Shown here one piece after another: positions 61,527 through 64,000 of a DNA stretch of 64,000 nt. The stretch covers positions 124,001 through 188,000 of the forward strand of contig NZ_BSTD01000008.1 of NCBI RefSeq assembly GCF_030269325.1, written 5' to 3'. A program made the translations under genes and the position numbers. The DNA is from Amycolatopsis sp. NBRC 101858. Lineage in GTDB: Bacteria > Actinomycetota > Actinomycetes > Mycobacteriales > Pseudonocardiaceae. How positions within the stretch are numbered: the first letter of the stretch is position 1; the number at the start of each line of letters is the position of its first letter. The notes below the pieces were generated by a model that did not search any database, was not told where the DNA came from, and was given only the letters and a program-made list of their open reading frames with translations.

Positions 61527-62443
61527 GCGGCGCGATCACCGTCACCCACCGGCACGGCGACCGCGTGATCGTCGAGGCCGGCGGGGTCCCGCTCATGTCC
61601 TATGTGTACAAGCCCGACCCCGTCGCCTACGAGTCGCGCAAGCCCTACACCCACCCGTTGCGCACCCTTCGTGGCCGGCGCGTCAGCGGGTACCGGCCTG
61701 CCGACCACCGGTGGCACAAGGGCCTGCAGATGACCTCGAGCCACCTGTCCGGCCAGAACTTCTGGGGCGGCCACACCTACGTCCCCGGCCACTGGTACCA
61801 GGACCTGCCCGATCGCATCGGCTCGATGCGCCACGACGGGTTCGCCGGCTTCACCGTCGGCGGTGACCGGCTGACCTTCACCGAACGGCTCACCTGGGTG
61901 GCCCACCGCGGCGACGAGTGGGCGCGCGAGCGGCGGGACATCGTCGTCCACTCCGTCGAACCCGGCGAGGGCGCCTGGGCGATCGACTGGGGCATCGAGC
62001 TGACCAACGTCCGCGACGTGCCGCTCGTGTTCGGCAGCCCGACCACCGCCGGCCGCGAGCAGGCCGGGTACACCGGCCTGCACTGGCGGGGTCCGCGGGA
62101 CTTCAGCGGCGGCCGGGTCTTCGGGCCCGGTGGTCTCGGCGGCGACGACATGATGGGCGCGCAGGCGCCGTGGCTGGCTTTTGTCGGCGAACACGACGAC
62201 GTCGACGCGCACTCGACGCTCGTCTTCGCGCATTCGCCGGAAAACGACCACGCGATCCACGAGTCGCACTGGTTCGTCCGGAGCAAGGAGACGCCCATGG
62301 TGGCCTTCTCGTGGGCGTTTTTCGAAGAATTCGCTCTCCCGCCGGGGGAGAGCTTCACGTACCGCTACCGGGTTGTCGTCGCGGATGGCGCGTGGGACCG
62401 CGATCAGGTGACCGGATACCTCGACAGGCACGGATGGTCATGA
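61523..62443 (+). CDS. PmoA-like protein (DUF6807)
   Basis: 306 residues. PLMSYVYKPDPVAYESRKPYTHPLRTLRGRRVSGYRPADHRWHKGLQM, HWYQDLPDRIGSMRHDGF, FGSPTTAGREQAGYTGLHWRGPRDF and ESHWFVRSKETPMVAFSWAFFEEFALPPGE are the PmoA family. Its biochemistry is poorly known, though it is a frequent partner of Gfo/Idh/MocA dehydrogenases in sugar operons. ATGA overlaps on both sides. Confidence 0.9.
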   Translation: MSGAITVTHRHGDRVIVEAGGVPLMSYVYKPDPVAYESRKPYTHPLRTLRGRRVSGYRPADHRWHKGLQMTSSHLSGQNFWGGHTYVPGHWYQDLPDRIGSMRHDGFAGFTVGGDRLTFTERLTWVAHRGDEWARERRDIVVHSVEPGEGAWAIDWGIELTNVRDVPLVFGSPTTAGREQAGYTGLHWRGPRDFSGGRVFGPGGLGGDDMMGAQAPWLAFVGEHDDVDAHSTLVFAHSPENDHAIHESHWFVRSKETPMVAFSWAFFEEFALPPGESFTYRYRVVVADGAWDRDQVTGYLDRHGWS

Positions 62444-63189
62444 ACGAATTCCCGCTACCGGGTGGCATCGGCGTTTCGCACCTGCGCGCCTATGATTGGG
62501 AAGCCGAGGACGGCGTCTGCGGTGGCAGCCCGCACCTGCACCTCGCCTGCACCGAGGCCTACGTCGTCACGGCCGGGCGCGGCGCCGTCCAGACGTTGAG
62601 CACCGGCGGGTACGCGGAGACGCCGCTCGAACCCGGCGTGATCGCGTGGTTCGCGCCGGGGACCGTGCACCGGATGGTGCAGGGTGGCGGCCTGCGCGTC
62701 ACCGTCCTCATGCAGAACAGCGGGCTGCCCGAAGCGGGTGACGCCGTGTTCACTTTTCCGCCCGGCGTGCTCGCGGACGCGGAGGCCTACGCCGAGGCCG
62801 CCGCGTTGCCGAAAAACGACCAGGCCGCGAAAAGGCGTCGTGACCTGGCGATTCGCGGATATCTGCCGCTGCGTGAAGCGCTGCTGGACGGCGATGCGGA
62901 GCCGCTGAGGTCTTTCCACCGGGCGGCCGTCGCGCTCGTCTTGCCGAAAATCGGAGACTGGGTACCGCGCTGGCAGGCCGGGGCACTGAAGGCCGCCGAA
63001 CTGACCGGCGCGCACCTCAAGGCCCTCGCCGACGCCGACGGGAGTCACCTCGACCAGGCGGGCGTCCGGGTCGCGACGCCGTCGAACCCCGACGGCTACG
63101 GCATGTGCGGGCGTCGCGCGGAATACGACATCCCGGGTGTCACCTCGCCGTCCGGCGGGGACGCCCTCGACCAGGAAGGCCGGCGATGA
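62440..63189 (+). CDS. Cupin-domain protein
   Basis: 249 residues. The N-terminal cupin (about 10-110) has SPHLHLACTEAYVVTAGRGAVQTL (H-x-H and a Glu metal set) and PGVIAWFAPGTVHRMVQ with the second His. The C-terminal 100 residues are helical and specific to this operon type (KRRRDLAIRGYLPLREALL). Perhaps a sugar isomerase or a binding protein. Overlaps the flanking genes (ATGA). Confidence 0.87.
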   Translation: MNEFPLPGGIGVSHLRAYDWEAEDGVCGGSPHLHLACTEAYVVTAGRGAVQTLSTGGYAETPLEPGVIAWFAPGTVHRMVQGGGLRVTVLMQNSGLPEAGDAVFTFPPGVLADAEAYAEAAALPKNDQAAKRRRDLAIRGYLPLREALLDGDAEPLRSFHRAAVALVLPKIGDWVPRWQAGALKAAELTGAHLKALADADGSHLDQAGVRVATPSNPDGYGMCGRRAEYDIPGVTSPSGGDALDQEGRR

Positions 63190-64000
63190 ACCAGACCGCC
63201 ATCGGAGTGCTGCTCAACGGGGTCACCGGCCGGATGGGCTACCGGCAGCACCTGCTCCGGTCGGTGCTGGCCATCCGCGAGCAGGGCGGGGTCGAGCTGC
63301 CCGACGGCACCCGTGTGCAGCTCGAGCCGATCCTCGCCGGGCGCAACGCGGCGAAGCTGAAGGAACTCGCCGATCGGCACGGGCTGACCGCGTGGACGAC
63401 CGACGTCGGCTCGGCGCTGGACGACGCGACGATCTACTTCGACGCGCAGCTGACGTCCGCGCGCGAGCCGTCGGTGCGGGCGGCGATCGCCGCGGGCAAG
63501 CACGTCTACGCCGAGAAGCCGCTGGCCGAGACGCTGCCGTCGGCGCTGGAGCTGGCCGGGCTCGCGCGGGACGCCGGGATTTGTCACGGCGTCGTCCACG
63601 ACAAGCTGTTCCTGCCCGGGCTGCGGAAGCTGCGGCGGCTGATCGACGGCGGGTTCTTCGGACGGATCCTGTCGGTGCGCGGCGAGTTCGGCTACTGGGT
63701 CTTCGAGGGCGACTGGCAGGACGCGCAGCGGCCGAGCTGGAACTACCGCGCCGAGGACGGCGGCGGGATCGTGCTCGACATGTTCTGCCACTGGAACTAC
63801 GTCCTGGAGAACCTCTTCGGCGCGGTTCGCGCGGTGACGGCGAAGGCGGTCACGCACATCCCGCGCCGCTGGGACGAGCAGGGCGAGGCGTACGCGGCGA
63901 CGGCCGACGACGCCGCGTACGGCATCTTCGAACTCGAGTCGGGGGTGATCGCGCAGATCAACTCGTCGTGGTCCACGCGGGTCTTCCGGGACGAACTGGT
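63186..64000 (+). CDS. Gfo/Idh/MocA family oxidoreductase, 3'-truncated by the window edge
   Basis: 271 residues visible from ATG 63186, overlapping the cupin stop. GVLLNGVTGRMGYRQHLLRSVLAI is a dihydrodipicolinate-reductase-like NAD loop, YAEKPLAETL is the EKP motif and DMFCHWNYVLENLF the active-site region. It is more distant from the first dehydrogenase than a recent duplicate would be. The gene and probably the operon continue past 64000. Confidence 0.9.
   Translation, partial: MNQTAIGVLLNGVTGRMGYRQHLLRSVLAIREQGGVELPDGTRVQLEPILAGRNAAKLKELADRHGLTAWTTDVGSALDDATIYFDAQLTSAREPSVRAAIAAGKHVYAEKPLAETLPSALELAGLARDAGICHGVVHDKLFLPGLRKLRRLIDGGFFGRILSVRGEFGYWVFEGDWQDAQRPSWNYRAEDGGGIVLDMFCHWNYVLENLFGAVRAVTAKAVTHIPRRWDEQGEAYAATADDAAYGIFELESGVIAQINSSWSTRVFRDEL

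Overview
The window is high-GC DNA with compact, mostly intact genes, frequent GTG starts and many ATGA/GTGA stop-start overlaps. The gene set (RamB-type regulator beside a glyoxylate shunt, SigE-family and ECF42 sigma factors, ROK and FCD-type GntR regulators, mycobacterial-type gene order around ligA-gatCAB) points to an actinobacterium of the Pseudonocardiaceae, most like Amycolatopsis. This is judged from gene content only. I saw no rRNA, tRNA, CRISPR array, insertion sequence or prophage.

Layout. 1-8.2 kb: an NmrA-like protein cut by the window edge, an HxlR regulator divergent from a VOC protein, a zinc-ribbon MBL-like protein, then an ECF42 operon (YCII/DGPF protein, PPOX protein, VOC protein, ECF42 sigma factor) with two matching candidate promoters, and a C40 peptidase coupled to a nucleoside hydrolase. 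8.2-17.5 kb: a hexapeptide acyltransferase, an amino-acid permease/nitrilase pair facing a GntR regulator, a secreted TAP-type peptidase, a NADAR protein, threonine ammonia-lyase and a first SigE-family sigma/membrane-partner pair. 17.5-22.2 kb: the glyoxylate shunt (ramB divergent from aceA, then aceB). 22.3-25.8 kb: a second sigma/partner pair, a TetR/SnoaL-like pair with tandem operators, a frameshifted methyltransferase and a tiny secreted peptide.

25.9-59.5 kb is a conserved backbone. From memory of the M. tuberculosis map it matches Rv3032 (alpha-glucan glucosyltransferase), Rv3031 (GH57), Rv3030 (methyltransferase), Rv3029c/Rv3028c (etfB, etfA), Rv3027c, Rv3026c (plsC), Rv3025c (iscS), Rv3024c (mnmA), Rv3015c, Rv3014c (ligA), Rv3013 (ACT protein) and gatC-gatA-gatB. 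Accessory blocks interrupt it: GH2/ROK/DUF1479/His-rich peptide/glutathione peroxidase inside the glucan cluster; an oxidoreductase, a LuxR regulator and an MFS transporter before iscS; and a degenerate DUF222/HNH gene, two acetyltransferases, an MBL hydrolase and a scramblase-like protein after mnmA.

60.4-64 kb: a four-gene operon with overlapping junctions (two Gfo/Idh/MocA dehydrogenases, a PmoA-like protein, a cupin protein) behind a LacI-type palindrome; it looks catabolic for a sugar or polyol and runs off the end.

The most notable items are the paired ECF42 promoters, a secreted histidine-rich peptide gene with a Zur-like half-site, a 42-residue secreted cysteine peptide, two genes broken by single lesions (a methyltransferase shifted at a T5 run and an acetyltransferase with an in-frame TAG), and several enzymes with a family-typical catalytic residue missing.
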